Of a stretch of 64,000 nt of DNA, positions 36,401 through 51,400 are shown in pieces. The translations under genes were made by a program, and so were the position numbers. The stretch is from Tachypleus tridentatus (Eukaryota > Arthropoda > Merostomata > Xiphosura > Limulidae). The stretch's first letter is position 1; every line of letters begins with the position of its first letter. The DNA is taken from assembly GCF_004210375.1 (NCBI RefSeq), contig NC_134834.1:10773857-10837856 (forward strand), read 5' to 3'. Under the pieces are notes generated by a model that saw nothing but the letters and a program-made list of their open reading frames with translations, did not search any database and was not told the origin of the DNA.

Positions 36401-39400
36401 AACCACGTGCATAAAATTTATAAATGCAATATTAATCTTAAATAATCTTGCCCCATAAGTTGTGACAGGCTGTAGGCTATTTTTATTATCATAAACACCT
36501 CTTGTCATTGTCTAAGGGGCCCGGCATGGTTAAGGCACTCGACTGGTAATCTGAGGGTTGCGGGTTCGAATCTCTGTCACACCAAACATTTTAACATTCA
36601 CGCCCTTTCAGCCGGGGGGGGGGGGTGTTATAAAGTTATGGTCAGTTGCACTATTCATTGGTAAAAGAGTAGTTCAAGAGTTGGCGATGGGTGGTGATGA
36701 CTAGTTATCTTCCCTCTAGTCTTACACTGCAAAATTAGGGACGACTAGTGCAGATAGCTCTCATGTAACTTTGCTGGAAATTCAAAACAAACAAACATTG
36801 GTATTGTTTTAAGGTTTCGGTAAAATTTTAAAAAATAAAATATTTCTCTAAGTCCGGGAAAGTGTCTTTTATTTTTTTGTAACTGTCAGATTGAAACACG
36901 ATAAGATTTCTACTATCTTTCTATCGAGAAGATCATAAAAATGAATAGACATTTAGTCGCTCTTGTTTCGACACCATTTCTTTCTCTCTTTATTTCTTCT
37001 CAAGCTGATCTCGTAGGAAATCTCGCGTGTTTCACTCTTCTTCCTTCCGGGCTGGCTCATCGGTTTCTTGTATAAGTGTATGAACACAGAGAACCCCTAG
37101 GAACACCCGTACCTTTCCTTTTCACCCTCATATTTTCATACAGAACAACTTCAGTGAACTCCCCTTCCTCCAACATACACACATTTTTTGTTTTGTTTTC
37201 ATGGCAGTAGAGAGAGGATTAGATACAGCTGCGTGTCAGCGTGCTAAAAATACCCTAACACGTTTTACTTTGATCGCGTATGGCTGGAAAACTTAATATA
37301 CCGCGTATATTATACATATACCTCCCGTTTCATTTTCAATGTGAAACAGTGTTTTTCTGTTGTTGTTGTTTTTTTCATTTTCTGCTACTCAGTGAGGTTT
37401 TGTATTTTTATATTTTCTCACTCTATTAGATCACAGATTATATATAATCTGATTTACAACGATTTTTTTCAACATTCTGACGCTTCGTGGTTCGTATATT
37501 CGTCTGGCTCCAAAATACATTCGTGTTAGGCGTATTATGACAAGTAAAAAGATCGTTTTTCGCTTTCTTGTAAAAGGCTTACACACCATAACTACAATCA
37601 GCGTTTAACACCATGTGACCTGAACAATGTGTGGTGATCCAGGCTTCGGTAACATTTTGTAAACGTTATCTGAATTAGACCATTTTGTTGGTCCAGGCCA
37701 AGGTAATGTTTTGTGAACTTATAATTTAAACGATGAAGGTTTATTCTCCAACAAAACCTCTTCCTTAAGGTGCCCATATAGCAGAAACAAACATAGAAAT
37801 CCTAGTTTAATTATAGACGTAGGAAAATCGTGTGCAGTGTATTTAAGAAACCGTCTCCAATGACTCGGCTTCAATTCTAACTTTAAAAATTGGGTTTCAA
37901 TACCCATGGCGGGCGCAGCACAGCTAACCTATTGTGTAGCCTTGTGATTACAACAAACAAAGAAACCCTGCATAATAAATCTTTGTAGTACTTTTACATT
38001 TACAATATTTTAATTGAAAAATATTGGACAGTCTGTTTAACCAGAAAGCAGGAAGTTCTAACTTGTATTGGAAAACGACCTTTGACACCAAGTTTTGTAT
38101 TTCTAACCAACGTCGTGATTGTTGGAAAACCGTATTTGATGATTGGAACGAGAGTGTAGATTCTTTGATAGATTGTTTATAATATATCCAAATCAGTTTG
38201 AAATGTTCGTGGTGGTTTCCAGACTCAGTATGTGGGTTTTACTTAAAGTGTGAACAGTGTTATTGTTTTGAATGAATAGCTGTTTACATTAAAACGAACG
38301 ACACATTTACAGTGTACACAATCAGAACAACGTATTTGGTTTTGTTAATTACAATTCTACCTAGTACGGTCGTCTATCTGTCGTGTTATCTAATTCTTTA
38401 TCGTACATAAAGATCTGTTTAAATTAACCTAGTTTGGTTGTGTACACACACTATTGAGGCAATCTTAAGAAGGATTTGGAAGGAAAGTTGGCACCGTGCC
38501 AGATCTGACACACTGCGCATGCGTTCTGTTCACTGCGTTTTATTGATCATAAAATTGAGTGAATGAACCTTCAATGTTCAACTCACGCGAGTCAAATAGC
38601 CAACAGATTTTTCATATTTATGTTTGTTTGTTTGTTCGTTCATTCACTTTATTTAACTGTCCGTCCTAACCGTTTTGCTCGTCTACTCGGTCAGTTTAAT
38701 CATCTAGTTTATATATATCAGTTTGTCCTTTCGGAGAAGCCGTTCGATTTAGTGATTGGCTTATTCAATAGCACACACACATTTATTTACAAATCTTGCT
38801 ACGAAAGTTTAACTACTCTATGAACTGTTTTATTTATATATCTGGTTATTTGTGTTGCTGTCTGTTATTCTTATTATATCTCTATCTATATAGAGGCAAT
38901 CTATGTATAAAAACACTGTTACCTTTCTATCCGTGTGGTGCTCCAAATTGTTTGGTTTGTTTTGAATTTCACTCAAAGCTACACGAAGGCTATCTACGCT
39001 ATCCGTCTCTAATTTAGAAGTATAAGACTAGAGGGAAGGCAGCTAGTCATCACCACCCACGGGCAACTCTTAGGGCTGGGGCTAGTCTTTCACCAACGAA
39101 TAATGACATTGATTGTAACATTTTAACGCCCTCACGGCGAGCATGTTTGGTGTGACGGGGATTCGAACCCGCAACGCTCAGATTACGAGTCGAGTGCCAT
39201 GCCAGGCCGAGTTGCTCTGAAGAGCACGCTAAGCCAATTAGAAGAATGCAGGAGGAATGTTAATCGACGAACGATTCAGGTCTGGCAGAAGTCACGAGCT
39301 CACTGACAATACTGAGTAAACAAGGAAGTAAAATACACGAATCGATATGTTAATAAATAATGTAATGTTAGCAAAAGAGTAAATAAAACGTCCATTATCA

Positions 39401-42400
39401 CAGCAATTCCATTGAAATTAAAGATCTGCCTCGTGATGTTTAACCAATCTTCCAGTTAATAATAAAAAATAACCAGCCTCTCTGCAATATATCTAAGATT
39501 AGTTTAATAATTTTGGTGAATTGGTTTATTATGTTGATAAACACGGATGTCTCTGTGGCAACGTTACTACTACTAACAATAATATTATTGTTTCACATTA
39601 TACGACAAGAATAGAGGGCCATCCAAAATGGCGGGAGACCAAAGCCTACAAATTGTAGTCTTCCAGTATTCGTTTGCAAGTTTGTACCCTACATTACAGA
39701 TATAAGAAAAACAAAGGACCTTCTAGGTTATTTTTTAACCGCATTTAATCACGTTATTGCAAGTTTTCTTGAAACTATATTTCTTGTAAACACTTGATCA
39801 TTAAAAACTTTTCTTTATAACGAACAACGAATTAAGTTCACTTGATGCTAAGTGAATCCTTGGTATAAAAACTCCATTCTTGACAGGCTTTGATACAGCC
39901 GAAAAAATACCGAAATTTAGGTGCTAAGTTACGCCTAGGTTATTGATTGAATGTAATGGCCCGGCATGGCCAAGCGTGTTAAGGCGTGGGACTCGTAATC
40001 TGAGGGTCGCGGGTTCTATGCCCGTCCTTTCAGCCGTGGGAGCGTTATAATATGACGGTCAGTCCCACTATTCATTGGTAAAAAGTAGCCCAAGAGTTGG
40101 CGGTAGGTGGTGATGACTAGCTGCCTTCCCTCTAGTCTTACACTGCTAAATTAGGGACGGCTAGCGCAGATAGCCCAAGAGTAGCTTTGTGCGAAATTCA
40201 AAACAAACAAACAAAACAAACATGATTGAATGTAACTAAAATGGGAACAGGCAATCAAAAGATGAAATGTTGTAGAAAATGAATAATTGGACACGTGCTA
40301 CTAGCGAAATTCGGAGAAATAGACCGACACTTGGATTTTATGGTAATAATTAAGTTGGTTACGTAATTTGAAATTTATTGTTACGTATCTTTATAACCAT
40401 TATTTTGTTTACTGTGCTATTACCATGTAACTGGTATATTGGCACGTATCACACAAATTATTTCAGATTTTATAAAAGTCGTTTGAACTTCGAAACTAAC
40501 TTAAGTGCTAGAAATTGTTTAAAATACAGTTAAGTATCAGAGGCGTAGCTAGGGTTTTCAGCACCCGGGGACAAAGTCAGTTTTCGCGCCCCCTCGTTAC
40601 ACAATTTTCCTAATTATGTAACATCAATTTGGCGCCCACTATTAGCTACGCCACTGTTAAGAATTTGTTTAAAATATCCGGTCGTAATCGAACGAGGCAG
40701 TTATAAAAAGTATTCAGCTGTCAGAGAGGCCTAACTTGAAGTTCAAAGTACACGGATTAGAACGCAATATAAACAATTACGAAACCTGCAACAGTACACA
40801 AACCAGAACATCATTTTTAGTAGGAAATGAATTTTATTATTTCTCTGAAGATAGTTTTTCGTTAACAGTGTACGTTAGAGATGTCCAACATATCTGTTTG
40901 AATTAATTTCATACAAAGGTAAGTAAAATTTTACTGTCCTTTCGTTGAGTTTTGGTAAGATATCATAATATGTTTGTATTTGTTATATTGTATTCATTCT
41001 TAGTTTAGTACATGGACTTAATAGTAACCCTATGTTTCATATTAGTTTTATTTCATAATCCTGATGAACTCATAAAGGCGAAACGATTAAAATAAAAAGT
41101 TATTTTTATAAATTATCAGGAGTTTAAAAGTCGTTTTTTCCATACGTTTTTATCAAAATGAGTTAGGACTAACTCAAGCCGATCGATTCGCATAAGACAT
41201 TATTGAGTTTAATGTTGTGGGTATCATAAATAACGTAACGGTATACTCAGACAGTTGTATTTGTTGCTCATTAGATTTTTGGTTTTCTGTCTGAACAGCC
41301 CCCGGCTTGGCCATGTGGTTAGGGCGTTCGACTCGAACTATGAGAGTCGCGGGTTTAAATTCCCGTTCCACCAAACATGTTAACCTTTTCAGCAGTGGGG
41401 GCGTTATAAGTGAGGGTCAATCCCACTCTTCGCTGGTAAGAGAGTAGCCCAAGAATTGGCGGTGGGTGGTGGTGACTAGCTGCCTTCCCTTTTGTCGTAC
41501 GCTAATAAATTAGGGACGGCTAGCACAGATAGCCCTCGTGTAGCTTTGCGTGAAATTCAAAACAAAACCAAACTCTTTGAAGAAGTTTAAGATAACCTTC
41601 GTGGAACGTACCGTTCCTGCGCAGTGGTTCCACATAGTGGAAGTAGGTGGGCCGCTCTTCCAATTATTGGTCTACTTTTTAAATTCGGCGGGAACTTTCT
41701 GCTAGATATCGTATTTTACTATGCTTTATTAGGAATAACCATCTATTAAGAAGTTTTCTGGACCAGTTGCTGAAGCAATGTATGAAAGCAGATATGCTGA
41801 AAAGTATAATATAATTTCTGAGACTATTACCCAAAAAATTGGGGTCAATGATCTGTTTTACTAAAGCTACGTATCATAGTGGTAAACAAAGAATGTTTTA
41901 TGTATCATGGACACCAGGTGGCTGAGAGATTCTCAGATGAACATTGAAATCATTTTAGACAAGACTGTTTTAGGGATGTGATGATTCCAAACATTCATTT
42001 AGAAAATTTTGTTTTATAGAACAGACAAGAGGTTATCTTTGGATACTTATATCCCATTATATATATATATATATCGTTAGAGAACACGCAAGACATTAAC
42101 TTTTAAAGAACAGACATGAGGTTACTTTTGAATGTTGCTAATCCAGTAGATATATCGTTAGAGAACACAATATTTTAACGTTTATAGAACAGACATGAGG
42201 TTACGTTTGGATGTTACTGATCCAGTAGATATGTCGCGAGAGAATACAATATTTTAACGTTTATAGAACAGACATGAGGTTACGTTTGGATGTTACTGAT
42301 CCAGTAGATATGTCGCGAGAGAACACAATATTTTAACGTTTATAAAACAGACATGAGGTTACATTTGGATGTTGCTGACCCAGTAGATATGTCGTTAGAG

Positions 42401-45400
42401 AACACAATATTTTAACTTTTATAAAATAGACATGAGGTTATATTTGGATGTTGCTGACCCAGTAGATATATCGTTAGAGAACACAATATTTTAACGTTTA
42501 TAGAACAGACGTGAGGTTACCTTTGGATGTTGCTGACCCAGTAGATATGTCGTTAGAGAACACAACATTTTAACGTTTATAGAACAGACATGAGGTTACG
42601 TTTGGATGTTGCTGACTTAGTAGATATGTCGTGATATGTGATCATTTGTCAGTGAGTTGTTTCTTTTTGAAGGAACTCCTTTCGTTGTCAGTTATCTCTC
42701 CTTCTCAAGAAAACCCTAGCTTGTTTGTTGGAGAGTTTAGAATAATAAATCATGTAGAAACAAGTAAAGAAAATCTTTTCAAAATGTCAGCCCAACATTG
42801 ACTTCGTTTTTTGAACAGTTTTCCTTTTCCTGTTTGTGTTGTTTTGTTTTTGTTTAATGCAGTGTTTCAATAGACTTAAGAAAGTTGTATTTATAACCAA
42901 GTTCTAAATATAGTTAGATCCTGGCATTATGTATCGATTATTGATTGATCATTCCTAATCTATTTCACCCTGTACTTAATCTTTTTAAATGAACACCAAA
43001 CTTCTGTAAGAAAGCTAACTTCAAGGGGTAATGATAACATCCCCTACTCTATAATTATGATTTCTTAAGTTACTACTAGGTGTTAACAATACTTATAAAA
43101 GCGGATATTCAGTTTAAGACTATGTCACCTCAGTATAATTTGTTCATACCGTTGTTTTGGTTTTTCTGTTATCGTGTAATAAAAATGAAGAAAGAAAAAC
43201 AAATTCAAACTTTTTTCTATACAATTTACAGACATTTCTAGAACTTATGACTCAGTCATTACATAGACATTGTTATAAAAGGAAACATTGTATGGTATTG
43301 TAAAGTTATGATGACCTATAGGGGAGATATTAAAATTATTTCGACGAACGATACGACCCAATCCTATATATACAGTGCTGCCACCTACTTGTGTTTAAAT
43401 TAACTGTAGTGAATAGAGTATTATTTAAAACGCCATACACAATTTTTATTAAGAGTGCAGCATAAAAAAAGTAAACAAAGAAAAAGCCCCCCATTTTTTT
43501 CCCTTCACGTCCAATCACTGACGTATTTTAAAGCTGTTTGTTTGTACAAGTCGCACAGCACGAGACACGCAAATTATCCGATATAAATCTCTCCGCAGTG
43601 AAGTACACAAATTACGAATAAAGATTTAATCTATTTCATCTCTGTAACGAGGGGGAAATTGATGACTGGATTACCATTTGATTGATAATTTAGTACGTCA
43701 CTAAACAGTAGAATATTCAACATGATAGAATAAAAAAAACAACAAAAAAACACGTCGTATGTTATTTAACGAGCTCGTTAAATATGTTGACGTACATATT
43801 TTTTCCTCCCTAGCGTTTAACGTGAGTTGTGCGCGCGCGCGTGTGTGTCTGATACGATTTTAATGAAGTCACATAGCCTAAGTCATAACTTTTTTTCGGT
43901 CAACATCTTACTGCCGCTATATAATCCCTAATAAAAAAAAACACTCAACAGATCAAGGCAGCATTAATTAGAACGTTTGTGATTCATTACGTCTTGTGTT
44001 TTAAAATCATAGTGAGAACACAGGCAAAAATCTATAGAGTGAAAGTGTTACTGTGAAAGAAATGGTGAACCCATATTTCAAAGATTTGTGGATGACAACT
44101 TTGTAATTTTCACTGAAACCGGTGCATTTTGTTCGTATCTGAAGTCACATGCGTACTAAAGTGTACATCGTAATGTGGTTGTTAAAATACGACTTATTAA
44201 ACAACTGGAGCAGGATTGTCAAACCTTAGCTGTGTTTACTCACAAGTTATTTTGTTGTTTTTATTACTATCAGTGGTAGTTTCTAGAGGGACAGTATCAC
44301 TCGAACCTTCTGTCCACTATGGATAGATCAGTATCACTCAAACCTTCTGTCCACTATACATAGGTCAGTATCACTCAAACCTTCTGTCCACTATAGATAG
44401 GTCAGTATCACTCAAACCTTCTGTCCACTATGGATAGGTCAGCATCACTCAAACCTTCTGTCTACTACAGATAGATAAGCATTACTCAAACCTGTCCACT
44501 TTAAATAGGTCAGTATTACTCAAACCTTCTGTCCACTATAGATAGGTCAGCATCACTCAATCCTTCTGTCCACTATAGATAGGTCAGCATCACACAAACT
44601 TTCTAACCACTATAGATAGATTAGTATCACTCAAACCTTCTGTCTACTACAGATAGATAAGCATTACTCAAATCTTCTGTCCACTATAGATAGATTAGCA
44701 TCACACAAACTTTCTAACCACTATAGATAGATTAGTATCACTCAAACTTTCTGTCTACTACAGATAGATAAGCATTACTCAAATCTTCTGTCCACTATAG
44801 ATAGATTAGTATCACTCAATCCTTCTGTCCACTATAGATAGTAGATCAGCATCACTCAATCCTTCTGTCCACTATAGATAGTAGATCAGCATCACTCAAT
44901 CCTTCTGTCCACTACAGATAGGTCAGCATCACTCAAACCTTCTATCCACTACAGATAGGTCAGCATCACTCAAACCTTCTGTCCACTACAGATAGATCAG
45001 CATCACTCAAACCTTCTGTCCACTATGGATAGGTCAGCATCACTCAAACCTTCTGTCCACTATGGATAGGTAAGCATCACTCAAACCTTCTGTCCACTAC
45101 AGATAGGTCAGCATCACTCAAACCTTCTGTCCACTACAGATAGGTCAGCATCACTCAAACCTTCTGTCCACTACAGATAGGTCAGCATCACTCAAACCTT
45201 CTGCCCACTATAGATTGGTCAGCATCACTCAAACCTTCTGTCCACTACAGATAGGTCAGCATCACTCAAACCTTCTGTCCACTATGGATAGGTCAGCATC
45301 ACTCAAACGTTCTGTCCACTAGAGATAGGTCAGCATCACTCAAACCTTCTGTCCATTACAGATAAGTCAGAATCACTCAAACCTTCTGCCCACTATAGAT

Positions 45401-48400
45401 AGGTCAGCATCACTCAAATCTTCTGTCCACTACAGATGGTCTGTCAGCATATTATTTACATTACCTTTTTCCAATTGTTCATATAATTTGTTTTCCTCTT
45501 CGTCTTCGGAGTGTTTTTCTTTCATTTAATGTCCAGTATAATCAAATAGAAATATCTACTGAGAAGAAACTGGGTGATGCGTGAGGGTATTCTGTTATGT
45601 TAACACTAACAGTGCTATTAGTAAACTGTTTTGGATATGTGGGGCAGTGTAAACCCGAGCCGCTTTCAGCGAAGGAGGTAAAAAACTGATCACCCGGATT
45701 GCGACATCCATAAACTGATGATTGTGTATACTACCAAAGTGTGCGAAGTATCTTCCAGGTAAAACTGATGTAACTGAAACGTTGTGTTCCCCAGTGAAGA
45801 ACTGAGTCTTGAAACAAGAGGAGCTTAACTTGACCATATAGTGAACATACAGTAAACAACCTGCCAGTTACTGTTACCTCTAATGATGGAGAGGTAAAGC
45901 GAAAGAGGTTAATAAATACTTCCTTGAATATTAAAACTTGTATCTTATTGATTTTCATTTGTTCCGATTATAAAAATCCGTTTACTAATTTCAGCTGCTT
46001 TGTGCCATGAAACACTAAATCAGCCAACCAACTTACATTAAATCAAATGGCAAATTTAGTTTCGTCTGTGTTAAACTATGTGGGACAAGTAAAACTGTGA
46101 AAGGGAGTGGTGGAGTGCTTTGAGAGTTTCACTTGTCCCTATTTACAAGAAACTACCAACATATTTTCCTCAGCTTGCTAATAAGTAAGATACAAGTGAC
46201 TCTTCGCCCATCATTTTTGTAAGAGGTTATTATTTGCTAAGATACTGCCTGTAGAGTTATATTTACTTTCCGTACGTGCCCGGCTCGGGTTCGAATTCTG
46301 CATCATCAGACATTTTTTGGACAACTTAGTAGAAATCAGCCACGCAACTTACGTGTTAATTTTATGAAGTATTATTTGACAAACGGCTGTGTGTGTGTGT
46401 GATCAAAGCTAGAATATACCCCCAACCCCCGAAGGGTTACTATAGCAACAGTAGACAATACAAACTTGGTATTTTTTACGTGTTCGGAATATATCATCTT
46501 AAGACTTCTGTAGATAGTCGCATCTTGAATATTTTACTACCCTGGACGAGGCTGTTGCATTGTGTGTGTGTGTGTCTGTCTGTCTGTTTGTGTTTCTGCG
46601 CAAGTGATTCGAAACCTAATGGACAGATATATAAGAAAATTTTACACAAGATGGAAATTCAGTATGGGACAATCCTCTCCAAATTTGGTTCAGGTCCGTA
46701 TCCAGATTCCGGATAATTTTGTATCTTTTTTTTTGGGGGGGGGGGAGGGGATAAGGCGCTTTGGGGTTAATAACCCTGTAAAGTATGATCAGATCTGTAC
46801 CAAATTTCATGGACAATTAAGGTTCCTCATCATACTACAAAACGTGATCTGGATCGTTGATCGTTCTGGATCTGAGAAGGATTTTCTCAGTTTTCGAATG
46901 TGAAATTTAATGTGATCCTGTATAACCACGTGCAGCGGTTATGTAATCTTTATGATTGCTCGTGGTTCTTTAGCTCTCACGATAATTCATTTCGTTTCTC
47001 GTGCAAGCACTCTGCTATCTCGTGCGGCTTCCAACAGCAGCTTGTCTAATCACCACGAGTCCTACCACACCCCGTAATTTTCGTATTACTAGCTGATATA
47101 CTCGTTCAACTCGCAGAGAAGGCACAGGAGCCTCGAGAAGTGAATTAGGGTGGTCAGTTCCGAACAGCAACTCTCCCGTGACACTCCTTAAGGAGATTAA
47201 AGGTGCATGTCAGGATTGCTGGTAATTAGTCCAGGTGTTCGTCAGTTATAAACGGACACTCACACACCATCTGCCAACAATTGTCCCATTACATATCTAA
47301 ACTTGTAGCGCTTAATGTATACGACACTGGCGGTTTTAACACCCGTGCTTTAAAATGCCATTAACAATCGTAGGAGGCTATCACGGTCGTCTTGTCCTTA
47401 TAGCACGTGATTTAAATATCGGTGACTGTGTCTAGTGTACTTATGAGCAAAACAACATCGTCAGTCAACAACCTCAACTGTTTGACCAACAACAACATCA
47501 AAACACGTGGTTCTCGCTAAGAATTATTAGTGGTGTAATGATATTAGCCAACTGTGACGCTCGCTAATCAAACTACGTAGTCATTTATTTAAAAATTACC
47601 ATAGTTTATGTTGTTGTTGTTTTTTATCTCTCGGACCACGAAAGACAATTTGAAGGTTTAAACTACTTGGATGTCATTTATAAAAGAAATATTAAATATC
47701 TTTGTGAGCGAAACTTTAACTTAAAAACAGCAGCTTTTGTTCGATAAAGTGTTAACAATAAACCAACGTTGGTCTTTTTAGCTACTTAACCTATGCTAAG
47801 GAAAAGTTTTACAACGGTTTAAACACAGGTTATTATTTTATTTATTTATTTTGCCTTGTTAATTAATATCTCTAGAACCCTAGTGGCAGTTTCCGATAAC
47901 TAAAACAATCAGTTTATATTCCAGTGTCTGACAGTCCACTGTCGTGTACGGTGAAACAGCACTTCCAGTCACAGTATGTAACTCCACTGCTGGAGAGGAT
48001 ATCGCACGTGACAGGGTGCACGAGTCAAGACATCTCCAGGAATTCGAAGGTAAATTGAAAACACAAAACAAAACTGTTGTGTGATTATAATAAAGAAAGC
48101 TGTAATAGGTTACTTTACTTGTGACAAGTTAGATATCGCTTTTCAGTAGGGGAGAGGTACGAAGGTAAGAAACGTGGGGGCTCTAACCGTGGGAGCTTTC
48201 AGCATTTTAGTTTTCACGTTTCAGCTTCTCCGCGTTATGCCTTCTTGAAGCATTTTATTATAAGTTTTTAACTTTACTTTTTATATATTTTTAAAAGTAT
48301 CTAGTATGGTGCTGCTACGTATGTTTAACCAGGTGGTTAGGGGGCGTTCAAGTCGCAATCTGCGGGTGACGTGTTCGTACTTTTTATATATTTTTAAAAG

Positions 48401-51400
48401 TATCTAGTATGGTGCTGCTACGTATGTTTAACCAGGTGGTTAGGGGCGTTCAAGTCGCGGGTGACGTGTTCGAATCTTAGTCCCACTAAACATGACATTT
48501 CAACTGTGAGGGCATTATAACGTTACGGTCAATTCCCACTATTCGTTGGTAAGAGTAGCCCAAGAGTTGGCGGTTGGTGGTGATGTCTTCCCTGTAGTCT
48601 GTCACCGCTATCCGCGCTAGCCGTCCCTAATTTAGCAGTGAAAGACTAGAGGTATGACATTTAGTCATCACCGCCCACCACCAACTCTCGGGCTACTCTT
48701 ACCAACGAATAGTGGGAATTGATCGTAACATTATAATGCCCTCACATTTGAAAGGCCACGCTTTGTTCGAAACTGAAACTAACTCACAGGGTTCTGTAAA
48801 ATATTTTACATAAGTGATCTAAATGCACATTAAATAATATACACAACTATAGTATATAGTAATATGTGGGAGTAAAACTAAAGGCACTCAGAAACTGCTG
48901 AATTAGGAACTTTTTTAATTTTAGGAAGTTCACGTGGTGAGCTTGGAAAGTGCTGGTCTCAACACCACCTCATTGCAAGGCTTTCTTCCTCGCGTATCTC
49001 TAAAAGTTAAACCTCGCATGGAAAACAGTCTTCACGTTGGCCCTCTGGTGGTTGTTCTCAACACTGCGACTCCAGTCATGTGGCAATTGGAGGTGGAACG
49101 GATTTCCAGTAACTCGCGGTTTGTCGTCTTTGTAAGTTTTTTAATTGTATTTTGGGCAGTTTGTACTGAGATAAAAAACAGTTGTTATTGTTTTTATTAG
49201 ATTTCATTTCCTGTTACTGTAATAGTCTTAACGTGTTCCAGTCCTTGGTTTATAATTGTGTTGATTAATCGTTTTGTGCTGTTAACTTCACAATGAGTAA
49301 TTTTAATTATATTTTTACTGTTCAGTAGTCAACTAATAGTGTGACAAGAAGTCAGTCGTTCATTGGAAAGAAATTTAAAATCAACATGTTTTGTATTTCT
49401 TTATTTTTCTCTCTATTTCTGAAAGAAACAACAACAAATTAAAAACCCTTTAAATTTTTAAGTTCTCTGAGTGTGTTTATTGTTTAATGTATGTGGTATA
49501 TCCAGTAGATGTGTTTGTTGTTTAATGTATGTGGTATATCCAGCAGATGTGTTTGTTGTTTAATGTATGTGGTATATCCAGTAGATGGGTTTGTTGTTTA
49601 ATGTATGTGGTATATCCAGTAGATGTGTTTTTTTTTGTTTAATGTATGTGATATACCCAGTAGATGTGTTTTGTTGTTTATTGTATGTGGTATATCCAGT
49701 AGATGTGTTTGCTGTTTAATGTATGTGGTATACCCAGTAGATGTGTTTGTTGTTTAATGTATGTGGTATATCCAGTGGATGTGTTTGTTGTTTAATGTAT
49801 GTGGTATATCCAGTAGATGTGTTTGTTGTTTAATGTATGTGGTATATCCAGTAGATGTTTTTGTTGTTTAATGTATGTGGTATATCCAGTGGATGTGTTT
49901 GTTGTTTAATGTATGTGGTATATCCAGTGGATGTGTTTGTTGTTTAATGTATGTGGTATATCCAGTAGATGTTTTTTTTTTGTTTAATGTATGTGGTATA
50001 TCCAGTAGATGTGTTTGTTGTTTAATGTATGTGGTATATCCAGTAGATGTGTTTGTTGTTTAATGTATGTGGTATATCCAGTAGATGTATTTGTTGTTTA
50101 ATGTATGTGGTATATCCAGTAGATGTGTTTGTTGTTTAATGTGGTATATCCAGTAGATGTTTTTTTTTTTGTTTAATGTATGTGGTATATCCAGTAGATG
50201 TATTTGTTGTTTAATGTATGTGGTATATCCAGTAGATGTGTTTGTTGTTTAATGTATGTGGTATATCCAGTAGATGTTTTTTTTTGTTTAATGTATGGGG
50301 TATATCCAGTGGATGTGTTTATTGTTTAATGTATGTGGTATATCCAGTAGATGTTTTTTTTTGTTTAATGTATGTGGTATATCCAGTAGATGTGTTTGTT
50401 GTTCAATGTATGTGGTATATCCAGTAGATGTATTTGTTGTTCAATGTATGTGGTATATCCAGTAGATGTGTTTGTTGTTTAATGTATGTGGTATATCCAG
50501 TAGATGTGTTTGTTGTTTAATGTATGTGGTATAACCAGTAGATGTGTTTGCTGTTTAATGTATGTGGCATATCCAGTAGATGTGTTTGTTGTTTAATGTA
50601 TGTGGTATATCCAGTAGATGTTTTTTTTTTGTTTAATGTATGTGGTATATCCAGTAGATGTATTTGTTGTTTAATGTATGTGGTATATCCAGTAGATGTG
50701 TTTGTTGTTTAATGTATGTGGTATAACTAGTAGATGTGTTTGCTGTTTAATGTATGTGGCATATCCAGTAGATGTGTTTGTTGTTTAATGTATGTGGTAT
50801 ATCCAGTAGATGTGTTTGTTGTTTAATGTATGTGGTATAACCAGTAGATGTGTTTGCTGTTTAATGTATGTGGTATACCCAGTAGATGTGTTTGTTGTTT
50901 AATGTATGTGGTATATCCAGTAGATGTTTTTTTTTTGTTTAATGTATGTGGTATATCCAGTAGATGTATTTGTTGTTTAATGTATGTGGTATATCCAGTA
51001 GATGTGTTTGTTGTTTAATGTATGTGGTATATCCAGTAGATGTGTTTGTTGTTTAATGTATGTGGTATAACCAGTAGATGTGTTTGCTGTTTAATGTATG
51101 TGGCATATCCAGTAGATGTGTTTGTTGTTTAATGTATCTGGTATATCCAGTAGATGTTTTTTTTTGTTTAATGTATGGGGTATATCCAGTAGATGTGTTT
51201 GTTGTTCAATGTATGTGGTATATCCAGTAGATGTGTTTGTTGTTTAATGTATGTGGTATATCCAGTAGATGTGTTTGTTGTTTAATGTATGTGGTATATC
51301 CAGTAGATGTGTTTGTTGTTTAATGTATGTGGTATACCCAGTAGATGTGTTTGTTGTTTAATGTATGTGGTATATCCAGTAGATGGTTTTTTTTGTTTAA

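Noticed and set aside
45595-45958. Minus-strand frames as exons
   Set aside because: No conserved motif or consistent splice sites.
46561-46903. Coding frame downstream of a (TG)n run
   Set aside because: Looks like a low-complexity-led interspersed repeat with a long G run; no protein similarity recognised.
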